A DNA stretch of 64,000 bases from positions 62,001-126,000 of the forward strand of contig JBJKSB010000009.1 in NCBI GenBank assembly GCA_046704385.1. The letters are read 5' to 3'. The DNA comes from GH45 sp046704385. GTDB taxonomy: Bacteria > Bacteroidota > Bacteroidia > Bacteroidales > SZUA-534. The notes under the pieces were generated by a model, which did no database searches, was not told the origin of the DNA, and saw only the letters and a program-made list of their open reading frames with translations. The translations under genes were made by a program, and so were the position numbers. Numbering within the stretch: the stretch's first letter is position 1; each line of letters opens with the position of its first letter. Of the stretch, positions 8,758 to 16,856 are shown one piece after another.

Positions 8758-9956
8758 TGAGACATATTTTGTATATCCATCAATATTTTATTACACCAGA
8801 TGAACCTGGAGGTACAAGATCCTATTGGATTGCTAAAAAAATGATTGAATCAGGATATAAAGTCACTATGCTTACAAGTCGTAATAAGCAAGAAAAATTA
8901 ATTGAGAGAAATTCTATTGAAGGCATTAATGTAATTTATATAAGAAATCAATATGATAACAGTTTTTCAATTATTAGAAGGGCAATTTCATTTGCCAGTT
9001 TTATGTTAATATCAACTTGGCTCGTCGTAATAATCAGAAAAGTAGATTTAATATTCTCGACTTCAACTCCTCTTACTGTTGGCATTCCAGCTTTAGTTGC
9101 AAAAAAGATTAAGAAAATACCATATATTTTTGAGGTTAGGGATTTATGGCCAGAAGTGCCAATTCAGATGGGAGCATTAAAATCAAAATTGTTGAGAAAT
9201 ATTGCATTGTTGCTTGAAAAAAGCATTTATTTAAATGCTAAATCAATAATTGCTTTATCACCAGGTATGGTTGAAGGTGTAAAGAAAATAGTTGGTAATG
9301 GCATTGATATTTATATGATACCTAATATGGCTAAAATAGATATATTTTATGACCGAAATAAAGATATGGAGTTTATGTCAAGGTTAAATTTGAAAACTGA
9401 TTTGTTTTACGGGATACATTTTGGAACAATTGGCCTAGCAAATGGTGTTGATTATATAATAGAAGCGGCAAAATTATTAAAGGATAGAGGCAATGATAAA
9501 ATACATTTTATTTTTGCAGGAGGAGGAAGCCAACAGGATTTATTAGAAACCTATTGCCTTAATAATAATATAAATAATGTTGTTTTTTTAGGAAAATTTG
9601 CATTAAAAGAAATCTCTGAACTTGTAAATATTGCTTCATGTTCAATTGTAACTTTTGCTGATATTCCTATTCTGAACACGAACTCTCCAAACAAGTTATT
9701 TGATTCTCTATCTGCGCAAAGACCAATTGTCGTTAATTCGTCCGGCTGGACAAAGGATCTGGTTGAAAAGCATAAATGTGGAGCTTATACAGATATAAAA
9801 CATCCACAGGAATTGGCTGATGTATTAGAATACTGGAGCAATAATCGTAATATTATCAAAGAATTAGGTAAGAATGCGAGAAATTTGGCTCAGAATGAAT
9901 ATGATAAGGAGATACTAACAAAAAAAATTATAACAATTCTGAACAGTCTAGTTTAA
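8754..9956 (+). CDS. GT4-family glycosyltransferase, WbuB-like
   Basis: The 400-residue protein opens with ILYIHQYFITPDEPGGTRSY, the hallmark of WbuB-type GT4 enzymes, which in characterised O-antigen clusters transfer an amino sugar such as N-acetyl-L-fucosamine. It continues with FEVRDLWPEVPIQMGAL (about residues 127-143) and the C-terminal donor-site region NSPNKLFDSLSAQRPIVVN. A possible second start codon lies immediately upstream (Met-Met). It overlaps the preceding polymerase gene (ATGA) and is followed five bases later by an initiating sugar transferase, the order seen in many O-antigen loci. The exact sugar is not provable here. Confidence 0.87.
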   Translation: MMRHILYIHQYFITPDEPGGTRSYWIAKKMIESGYKVTMLTSRNKQEKLIERNSIEGINVIYIRNQYDNSFSIIRRAISFASFMLISTWLVVIIRKVDLIFSTSTPLTVGIPALVAKKIKKIPYIFEVRDLWPEVPIQMGALKSKLLRNIALLLEKSIYLNAKSIIALSPGMVEGVKKIVGNGIDIYMIPNMAKIDIFYDRNKDMEFMSRLNLKTDLFYGIHFGTIGLANGVDYIIEAAKLLKDRGNDKIHFIFAGGGSQQDLLETYCLNNNINNVVFLGKFALKEISELVNIASCSIVTFADIPILNTNSPNKLFDSLSAQRPIVVNSSGWTKDLVEKHKCGAYTDIKHPQELADVLEYWSNNRNIIKELGKNARNLAQNEYDKEILTKKIITILNSLV

Positions 9957-9961
9957 ATTTT

Positions 9962-10570
9962 ATGTATAAAAGGTACTTTAAAAGATTACTTGATTTTATA
10001 ATATCAATTTTAGGCTTATTAATACTAAGCCCGGTGTTAATATTAGTTTGGATGCTGCTTTATTTTTCTAATAATGGAAAAGTATTCTTTATTCAAGAAC
10101 GGCCAGGATTAAATACGAAGATTTTTAAGATAATTAAATTTAAATCAATGAATGATAAGGTTGATGATAAGGGAAATTTATTATCAGATGATCTTAGATT
10201 AACTTTTATTGGTACATTTGTTAGGAGATTTTCGGTTGATGAAATTCCTCAGCTCATAAATGTTTTGATGGGAGATATGTCTCTTATTGGACCTAGACCC
10301 TTATTAATTGAATATTTGGATTTGTATAATGATTACCAAATGCAACGGCATAAAGTTAAGCCTGGAATTACAGGGTGGGCGCAAGTAAATGGACGTAATG
10401 AGATTTCTTGGGCAAGGAAATTTGAACTTGATATATACTATGTAGAGAATATATCTTTCTTTATGGATTTGAAAATAATTTTATTAACGGTAAAAAATGT
10501 ATTTAAACGAGTGGGAATAAGCTCAAAAACTTCAGTGACCATGGAAAAATTTAAAGGCAACAACAAATGA
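9962..10570 (+). CDS. Initiating sugar-phosphate transferase, PglC-like small phosphoglycosyltransferase
   Basis: This 202-residue monotopic phosphoglycosyltransferase (bacterial sugar transferase family) transfers a sugar phosphate from a UDP-sugar to undecaprenyl phosphate, the first membrane step of glycan assembly. Visible features are one N-terminal re-entrant helix (about residues 10-35), RPGLNTKIFKIIKFKSM, the catalytic Asp-Glu pair in VDEIPQLINV, and MGDMSLIGPRPLL, then VKPGITGWAQVNGRN. Its size matches PglC-type enzymes rather than the longer WbaP/WcaJ forms. The next gene, a PglD-like acetyltransferase, overlaps it by four bases, which suggests an acetamido-sugar donor such as a bacillosamine-type sugar. 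Confidence 0.9.
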   Translation: MYKRYFKRLLDFIISILGLLILSPVLILVWMLLYFSNNGKVFFIQERPGLNTKIFKIIKFKSMNDKVDDKGNLLSDDLRLTFIGTFVRRFSVDEIPQLINVLMGDMSLIGPRPLLIEYLDLYNDYQMQRHKVKPGITGWAQVNGRNEISWARKFELDIYYVENISFFMDLKIILLTVKNVFKRVGISSKTSVTMEKFKGNNK

Positions 10571-11157
10571 TATTATATGGAGCCAGTGGTCACTCTAATG
10601 TTATTATTGATTGTATAGAATTGAGCAATCAAAAGGTAGATTTTCTTTTTGATGACAATCCATCATTGAACTTTAATGATAAATATGAGGTTATTCATGG
10701 TTATAATCCAAAATTAGCTCCAGAAATTGATATTATAATATCAATTGGTGATAACTCAATAAGAAGAGATATCGTTGAGAAATGTGAGCATAAGTTTGGT
10801 ATTGTTTTTCATCCTTCAGCTATAATTTCCAACAAAACTAAAATTGACATCGGCAGTGTCGTTTTTGCGGGAGTTGTTATTCAGCCGAAAGTAAACATTG
10901 GGAAACATTCAATTATTAATACAAACGCATCAATTGATCATGATTGTGTGATTGGTGATTTTGTGCACATTGCACCAGGTACAACAATTTGTGGAGGAGT
11001 TAATATTGGTGAAGGCACATTAATCGGTGCAGGATCAATTATTTTGCCAAATCTTACTATTGGAAAATGGTCCATTATCGGAGCTGGAAGTGTAGTAACA
11101 AAGAATATACCTGATAATGAAGTTTGGTATGGGAGTCCAGCCCGAAAAATAAAATAA
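10567..11157 (+). CDS. PglD/NeuD-type sugar O/N-acetyltransferase
   Basis: A 196-residue protein with the PglD architecture: an N-terminal nucleotide-sugar-binding Rossmann-like part (MILYGASGHSNVIIDC) and a C-terminal left-handed beta-helix of hexapeptide repeats with the catalytic-His segment NASIDHDCVIGDFVHIAPG and the usual ending PDNEVWYGSPARKI. PglD N-acetylates UDP-4-amino-sugars using acetyl-CoA. It is coupled to the PglC-like gene by an ATGA overlap and a PglE-like aminotransferase lies 1.9 kb downstream, so together they could make and load a 4-acetamido-sugar. The intervening gene is a fused polymerase/transferase. Confidence 0.88.
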   Translation: MILYGASGHSNVIIDCIELSNQKVDFLFDDNPSLNFNDKYEVIHGYNPKLAPEIDIIISIGDNSIRRDIVEKCEHKFGIVFHPSAIISNKTKIDIGSVVFAGVVIQPKVNIGKHSIINTNASIDHDCVIGDFVHIAPGTTICGGVNIGEGTLIGAGSIILPNLTIGKWSIIGAGSVVTKNIPDNEVWYGSPARKIK

Positions 11158-11170
11158 TAAGAGGTCACTA

Positions 11171-13072
11171 ATGGGGAAAATTAAGAATATTTTTGTTGTA
11201 GTTGTACTATTTTGGATATTACGTATGGTTTTACCAGGTGTGAAGTACGTATTTATACCTTTATTTTTCTTGTTTTTACTTTTATTATTTATTAATGAAC
11301 GAAAAATTTTCTTAAAAAAAAATTTCATAATTGAATTTTTAAAAGCCAATAATCCATTATTAGTTTTGGGGTTATTTTATCTTATCGGTATTTTAATCAC
11401 TGGAAAACTATACCAAATCAATTTACGTGATTTATTTGAATTTATTATCAGTTTAGTACTACTATTCGGCTATTTTATAATTATTCATAAGAGTAATAAT
11501 CCTAAAGCCTTTTCAATCATTTTTCGGAATATTTTAAAATTGATAGCATTTGCCTCTATTTTTGTAGCTACAATTGGGATTATTAAATTTGTACTGCAAC
11601 TGAATAATATTGGATTTGCAGTACACTCCCCATTAGGGACATCAATTAATTCAGATAAGAATTTTTATGCACTTTTTTCTTTATTGGGACTTGTTGGTAT
11701 GATACCATGGATACAAAAAAAACAACCATATTCAAAATCATTTTTAATTCAAATTGGTATATTACTACTACTTTTCAATGTGATCTTTTCGCTATCTTAT
11801 AGAGCGGGGTTAATAATCCTAATTTTGATTTTAGTATTGATAATAATTAATTTTCAATATTATTTTCTGAAATCATCCATAAAAGTTAATAATATAGTTA
11901 GTCATACAAGGGGAGTATTGATTTCAATTATTTTGTTATTTATGCTATATATGAAATGTGATAAAACTAACCTAAATATATTGAAGATTACCCAAGAAAA
12001 TATTGCTGCTTTTAAAGAAAATCCAGATAAAATTATGATTGAGGCTTTCAATTTTGATAAATGGCAATATGCGTTTGATAAATTCATGAATCAAAGATGG
12101 TATAACAAATTATTTGGTATGGGGTTTGATTATTTGGAGGATTTTGGTAATAAATTTTACCCTAAGATAAACAGATTTGATTATCCTCATAATCCAATAT
12201 TGTCAGCCTTATTATATTCTGGGTTATTAGGAGCGTTTTTTACATTTGTTTTTATAGTTATTTCAGTTTACTATGGAATTATCTATTTTAAAAATTATCC
12301 TTTATTTTCATTAATGTTATATATAAGTTTTCTTTTTATCTTTTTTAGTGGAAATAGTCTGTTTAGTGTACCTATCTTTCTATTTCTTTTTTCATTATCT
12401 TTTTTAATCCGATACAAGGAAATAACAGGAATGTTGATAGATAATAACTTTGAAAAACCCGGTAGTAGGTTCTTAAAGGAATCATTTGATTATATTGCTT
12501 CTTCTGTTTTATTTATCATTCTATTACCATTATTGATTTTACTATCAATTTCCGTTATTATTTCATTAGGGTGGCCAATTATCTATAGTCAGAGAAGAGT
12601 GGGGCAAAATGGAAAGTTGTTTTATCTTCATAAATTTAGAACAATGAATAATGCGACTTCCGATACTTCAGTTGCAGCGGTTGAATCATTTCGAATTTCA
12701 AAACTTGGAATGTTTTTACGAAGATTTAAACTAGATGAATTACCGGAGTTATGGAATATCATGCAGGGTGACATGAGTTTTGTTGGACCTAGGCCAGATG
12801 TGTCTGGATATGCAGATAAGTTGGATGGGCAAAATAAAAATATTTTGAAATTAAAACCTGGCTTGACCGGTGCTGCAACTCTAAAATATGTAGATGAAGA
12901 ACTTTTATTGAGCAAGATGCCTGATCCTCAAAGACATAATGATGAGGTGATTTTTCCCGATAAAGTAAAAATCAATATGGCATATATGAAATACTGGTCA
13001 TTCTGGCTCGACATTAAAATTATTATTTTTACTCTTTTAAGAAAACCGTTAAACGAAAAATATTTTCAATAA
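11171..13072 (+). CDS. Fusion of an O-antigen polymerase/ligase and an initiating sugar-phosphate transferase
   Basis: The 633-residue protein has two parts in one uninterrupted frame. Residues 1 to about 415 are a Wzy/WaaL-type membrane domain with about ten hydrophobic segments, sharing WQYAF and DYPHNPILSALLYSG with the protein encoded at 6757. Residues about 429-633 are a complete phosphoglycosyltransferase: membrane helix, RRVGQNGKLFYLHKFRTM, catalytic pair in FKLDELPELW (Asp522-Glu523), GDMSFVGPRPDV and LKPGLTGAATL. This would put chain initiation and polymerisation on one polypeptide. A Met at about residue 418 could allow separate translation of the second half. It sits between PglD- and PglE-like genes. 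Confidence 0.8.
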   Translation: MGKIKNIFVVVVLFWILRMVLPGVKYVFIPLFFLFLLLLFINERKIFLKKNFIIEFLKANNPLLVLGLFYLIGILITGKLYQINLRDLFEFIISLVLLFGYFIIIHKSNNPKAFSIIFRNILKLIAFASIFVATIGIIKFVLQLNNIGFAVHSPLGTSINSDKNFYALFSLLGLVGMIPWIQKKQPYSKSFLIQIGILLLLFNVIFSLSYRAGLIILILILVLIIINFQYYFLKSSIKVNNIVSHTRGVLISIILLFMLYMKCDKTNLNILKITQENIAAFKENPDKIMIEAFNFDKWQYAFDKFMNQRWYNKLFGMGFDYLEDFGNKFYPKINRFDYPHNPILSALLYSGLLGAFFTFVFIVISVYYGIIYFKNYPLFSLMLYISFLFIFFSGNSLFSVPIFLFLFSLSFLIRYKEITGMLIDNNFEKPGSRFLKESFDYIASSVLFIILLPLLILLSISVIISLGWPIIYSQRRVGQNGKLFYLHKFRTMNNATSDTSVAAVESFRISKLGMFLRRFKLDELPELWNIMQGDMSFVGPRPDVSGYADKLDGQNKNILKLKPGLTGAATLKYVDEELLLSKMPDPQRHNDEVIFPDKVKINMAYMKYWSFWLDIKIIIFTLLRKPLNEKYFQ

Positions 13073-13080
13073 AGCAAATT

Positions 13081-14217
13081 ATGAAAGAAAAAATATGGCT
13101 TTCTTCCCCACATATGAGTGGAAATGAAATGAAGTATATAAATGAAGCATTTGAACAAAATTGGATTGCTCCTTTGGGGCCAAATGTTAATGGATTCGAA
13201 AAAGAGCTTGGAGAATACCTTGGTATACCTCATGTAGCTGTTTTAAGTTCCGGTACAGCAGCCATTCATTTGGCTTTAATTCTTGAAGGAATAAAACCAG
13301 GTAATGAAGTTTTAGTTTCCACCTTCACTTTTTCAGCAACAGTAAATCCTATTGTTTACCAAGGAGCGAAACCAGTATTTATTGACTCTGAACAAGAATC
13401 ATGGAATATGAATCCGGACTTGCTGGAGAAGGCCATATTGGATCGTATTCATAAAGGGAAAAAACCAAAGGCAATAATTGTAGTCCATCTCTATGGAATG
13501 CCAGCAAAAATAAAGACTATTATGCAAATTGCAGAAAAATATAATATACCGGTAATTGAAGATGCTGCAGAAGCACTTGGAAGTGAATATCAGGATCGTA
13601 GGTGTGGAACTTTTGGGAAGCATTCAATACTTTCTTTTAATGGTAATAAAATTATAACCACGAGTGGGGGAGGTGCACTGGTTACCAAAACTCTGGAAAA
13701 TGTTAAGGAAACACGATTTTTGGCTACACAAGCCAGAGATGAGGCACCACACTATCAGCATTCGAAAATTGGATATAATTATCGTATGAGTAATATTGTG
13801 GCAGGTATTGGTCGAGGTCAACTAGAGGTTATTGAAGATAGAATTAAAAAACGCCGGGCTAATTTCGACTATTATTTGTCTGCTTTAGGCAAAATTGAAG
13901 GTATTTCTTTCTTGCGTCAACGTCCTGGAGTATATTCAAATTACTGGTTGACAACTATTCTTATTGAACCAGAAAGGACAAGTGGAATAACTACCGATGA
14001 TATTCGTTTGGCTTTAGAGGCAGAGAATATTGAAAGCCGTCCTTTATGGAAACCGATGCATATGCAACCAGTGTTTGAAAAATATCCAGCATATGTGGAT
14101 GGTACCTCTGAGTCATTATTTAATAAAGGACTTTGTTTGCCATCAGGTTCAAATTTAACCAATGAACAAAAAGATCGGGTTATTTCGGTTATACTGAGGA
14201 CCTTGAAGAAGAATTGA
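13081..14217 (+). CDS. DegT/DnrJ/EryC1/StrS-family sugar aminotransferase, PglE-like
   Basis: The 378-residue PLP enzyme starts IWLSSPHMSGNEMKYI, very typical of PglE-like UDP-4-keto-sugar aminotransferases. Asp161 in IEDAAEALGS should contact the PLP ring nitrogen and Lys190 in FNGNKIITTSGGG should form the Schiff base. LSSGTAAIHLAL (about 55-66) binds the cofactor phosphate. It would aminate a 4-keto sugar made by a 4,6-dehydratase, for acetylation by the PglD-like enzyme. The dehydratase is not in this window. It starts eight bases after the fusion gene and a strong hairpin follows its stop, so it probably ends the transcript. Confidence 0.9.
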   Translation: MKEKIWLSSPHMSGNEMKYINEAFEQNWIAPLGPNVNGFEKELGEYLGIPHVAVLSSGTAAIHLALILEGIKPGNEVLVSTFTFSATVNPIVYQGAKPVFIDSEQESWNMNPDLLEKAILDRIHKGKKPKAIIVVHLYGMPAKIKTIMQIAEKYNIPVIEDAAEALGSEYQDRRCGTFGKHSILSFNGNKIITTSGGGALVTKTLENVKETRFLATQARDEAPHYQHSKIGYNYRMSNIVAGIGRGQLEVIEDRIKKRRANFDYYLSALGKIEGISFLRQRPGVYSNYWLTTILIEPERTSGITTDDIRLALEAENIESRPLWKPMHMQPVFEKYPAYVDGTSESLFNKGLCLPSGSNLTNEQKDRVISVILRTLKKN

Positions 14218-14227
14218 TGCTTATAGC

Positions 14228-14260
14228 AAAGTTTCTATTCAAATAGAAACTTTATTTTTA
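14228..14260 (+). terminator. Strong hairpin after the aminotransferase gene
   Basis: AAAGTTTCTATT and its perfect complement AATAGAAACTTT face each other with a minimal spacer and are followed by ATTTTTA. This is an intrinsic-terminator-like structure 11 bases after the aminotransferase stop. It separates the AT-rich first part of the cluster from the flippase gene, so the latter probably has its own promoter or depends on read-through. Confidence 0.7.
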
Positions 14261-14290
14261 GAATAGTAACAAATAAATTCGTGAAAATTC

Positions 14291-15550
14291 GTGCAATTAG
14301 TGGATAAGCTATTTAAAAGTCCGGTTTTTAAAAACCTGAGTATCCTGGTTTCGGGAACAGTTGTGGCACAATTGATCGTGATTGGTTTTCAGGTTTTCCT
14401 TCGGCGTATTTATACCCCGGAGGATTTCGGTATTTTCGCTGTGTATATGAGCCTTGTGGGAATTTTGGCTACGCTAAGTTCGCTACGATATGAACAGACG
14501 ATTATTTTACCGAAAGATCGCGAGCAATCATGGGTTTTGTTAATATTGTCGGCTGGGATTTCTCTCCTTTTTAGTCTAATCTTATTTATAGTTATCTGGA
14601 TTTTTAATGATTGGTTTTTGCGCCTAATCGGATTTTCTGAGAAATATAGCGCATGGCTATTTCTTTTACCTTTCTCTGTTCTCATTTTTAGCTTTTCGCA
14701 AGCCTTAAATTTTTTTTTAATTCGTGATAAACAGTTTAAAATTTCTGCCTCAAATAAGGTCATTCGTCGTTCGGGTGAAGGGATTATACAGATAATTTCA
14801 GGGTTGTTCAAAAAATCGGTTGGTTTGATTATTGGTGATTTTATGGGACAGTTACTCGTTACTCTTAGATCAATCTCAAAAATTAAAAAGGGTGATGCTG
14901 TCCATAGTTTTACCTACCGGGAATCAGCTAAAAGATACAAATCCTTCCCATTGAAAAATGGTGTTCCGGCTTTAATGAATGCTTTGAGTCTTTTATTACC
15001 GGTGATCATCATTAACAGGAAATTTACAGAAGAAGTCACGGGTTATTTTGATTTAGCACGAATGGTGCTTATTTTACCTTTATCATTAATTACTGCCTCA
15101 TTGTCACAGGTGCTTTTACAGCAGTTCTCTGAGAAGAGACATAAACACCAGAGTATTAAAAAAGAAGCTTTTTCAACCTTTGGATTTTTATTGATTTTTG
15201 CATTGCTTTTTGGTCTGTTCATACAGTTTTTTGGTCCCTGGATCTTTGGTTTTGTTTTTGGTAAGCCCTGGATAGAATCTGGTATCTATGCCAGAATTTT
15301 GGTATGGGCTTTTATGCTTAAATTTGTGATTTCACCTTTTAATATAACATTTACAGCATTTGAAAAAATTGGATTTTTATCCATTTGGCAGTTTATGTAT
15401 TTTGTACTGATATTATTGTTATATGCATTATCGTTTAAATCCATATATAATTTTTTGCTTTTGTATCTGTTTATTGAACTGTTTAGTTACATAACGGCCG
15501 GAATAATGAGTTTTTATTTAATACATTCGTACGAAAAAAAATTATTATAA
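14291..15550 (+). CDS. Wzx-type lipid-linked oligosaccharide flippase
   Basis: A 419-residue protein with about twelve hydrophobic helices spread over its full length, and the N-terminal pattern NLSILVSGTVVAQLIVIGFQ followed by RRIYTPEDFGIFAVY, typical of polysaccharide-export (MATE-like) flippases such as Wzx/RfbX. It would move undecaprenyl-linked repeats to the periplasm for the Wzy-type proteins upstream. The start is GTG; a second in-frame GTG lies nine bases later. It is the only flippase in the window. Base composition is visibly less AT-rich than in the upstream genes. Confidence 0.85.
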   Translation: MQLVDKLFKSPVFKNLSILVSGTVVAQLIVIGFQVFLRRIYTPEDFGIFAVYMSLVGILATLSSLRYEQTIILPKDREQSWVLLILSAGISLLFSLILFIVIWIFNDWFLRLIGFSEKYSAWLFLLPFSVLIFSFSQALNFFLIRDKQFKISASNKVIRRSGEGIIQIISGLFKKSVGLIIGDFMGQLLVTLRSISKIKKGDAVHSFTYRESAKRYKSFPLKNGVPALMNALSLLLPVIIINRKFTEEVTGYFDLARMVLILPLSLITASLSQVLLQQFSEKRHKHQSIKKEAFSTFGFLLIFALLFGLFIQFFGPWIFGFVFGKPWIESGIYARILVWAFMLKFVISPFNITFTAFEKIGFLSIWQFMYFVLILLLYALSFKSIYNFLLLYLFIELFSYITAGIMSFYLIHSYEKKLL

Positions 15551-15680
15551 TATTTGAAATATGGTGTAGTTTATTTCATCGGATGATTCTCTTGATTAGT
15601 AAAGATTGGGTCATCAGATGAGTTCAAATTAGTTAGAGAACAAACACTATTAATTAAAATTGCACTTGACGTAGCAACTG

Positions 15681-16808
15681 ATGCATGTGAAGAAAAATAA
15701 AAAAATATGCCATTTAACTTCAGTTCATCCGGTTTTTGATATCCGGATATTTTATAAGGAATGCAGTTCATTAACTAAGGCAGGATATCAGGTAAAGTTG
15801 ATTGCTCCGAATTGCAAGGCTGAAACTAAAAATGGGGTAGAAATTGTGCCCATTAAGCTTCCAATCTCCAGATTTAAAAGATTTCTTTTTGTCACTTTTA
15901 AAATGACAGATCAGGCATTATCACAAAAGTGCGACATTTATCATTTTCATGATCCGGAACTAATGTTTTGTGGCGTATTACTCAAAATTTTCGGAAAAAA
16001 AGTAATTTTTGATATCCATGAAAATGTGAGGTTATCATTTGTGACAAAAGAATGGATACCAAAACCAGCCAGAAACATTTTATCCTGGTTTTATTTTATT
16101 TTGGAAAGGTTCGCTCTTCTATTTTTCGATAAACTGATTTTGGCAGAGGAATCATATCAAAAATATTATCCCAAAAGAAAATCAAATGTAATTTTAAATT
16201 ATCCCTTATCCATTGAAAATTCAATTGCTCATAAAGAATTTAGTCCACCATTCAGATTTGTTTATTCAGGTGTGATTCATGAATTACGTGGAATATGGGA
16301 AATGTTGGACTTAATAAAGTTTTTAAAAGATCAGGGTGAAAATGTTCGTTTGGATTTGATTGGCGAAATCCGACCATCATCATTGAAAGACGAAATAAAA
16401 TCCTATATTCTGGATAATGAATTGGAAAGTATTGTACAGATACTGGGAAAAGTTGATTTTTCTGAAGTTGGCGGGTTTTTGAAAAATGGCTATATAGGTC
16501 TATCGCTTTTAAAACCAATTCCTAATTATAGGGAATCGCTACCCACAAAAATATTTGAATACATGCTGTATGGCTTGCCGGTTATTACCAACGATTTTCC
16601 ATTATATAAGCGATATGTTGCAGATGAAGAGACAGGTTTATGCCTGGATATAACTGATAATGAAATGCGAAACAGGTCTGTTTTAGAAATGCTTTGGAAA
16701 CCTGAAAGCCTGGCAAAAATGTCAGCAAACGGAATTCGATTAACCTCAGACAAATGCAACTGGCAAACCCAGGAAAATAAATTAATAAATATTTATCAGA
16801 CCCTGTAA
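15681..16808 (+). CDS. GT4-family glycosyltransferase
   Basis: The 375-residue GT-B protein begins ICHLTSVHPVFDIRIFYKEC, a pattern common to GT4 enzymes of Bacteroidota glycan clusters, with YHFHDPELMFCG (about 93-104) and FDIHENVRLSFV in the acceptor domain. The donor-site region is ESLPTKIFEYMLYGLPVITN, where KIFEYM carries the conserved Glu. It is separated from the flippase by 130 bases and from the next GT2 gene by 48 bases on the same strand. The substrate is unknown. Confidence 0.87.
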   Translation: MHVKKNKKICHLTSVHPVFDIRIFYKECSSLTKAGYQVKLIAPNCKAETKNGVEIVPIKLPISRFKRFLFVTFKMTDQALSQKCDIYHFHDPELMFCGVLLKIFGKKVIFDIHENVRLSFVTKEWIPKPARNILSWFYFILERFALLFFDKLILAEESYQKYYPKRKSNVILNYPLSIENSIAHKEFSPPFRFVYSGVIHELRGIWEMLDLIKFLKDQGENVRLDLIGEIRPSSLKDEIKSYILDNELESIVQILGKVDFSEVGGFLKNGYIGLSLLKPIPNYRESLPTKIFEYMLYGLPVITNDFPLYKRYVADEETGLCLDITDNEMRNRSVLEMLWKPESLAKMSANGIRLTSDKCNWQTQENKLINIYQTL

Positions 16809-16856
16809 ATGAGACAATTTTATAAATTTAAAGTCTGAATTTTAAAAACTTGATTT

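Noticed and set aside
14231..14244. 14-base match GTTTCTATTCAAAT shared with 60575-60588
   Set aside because: AT-rich, one copy is part of a terminator stem and the other is not in a hairpin, so it is likely coincidence.
14410..14811. 133-codon open frame antisense to the flippase gene
   Set aside because: Low-complexity basic translation with no family features and complete overlap with a well-supported flippase gene on the other strand.
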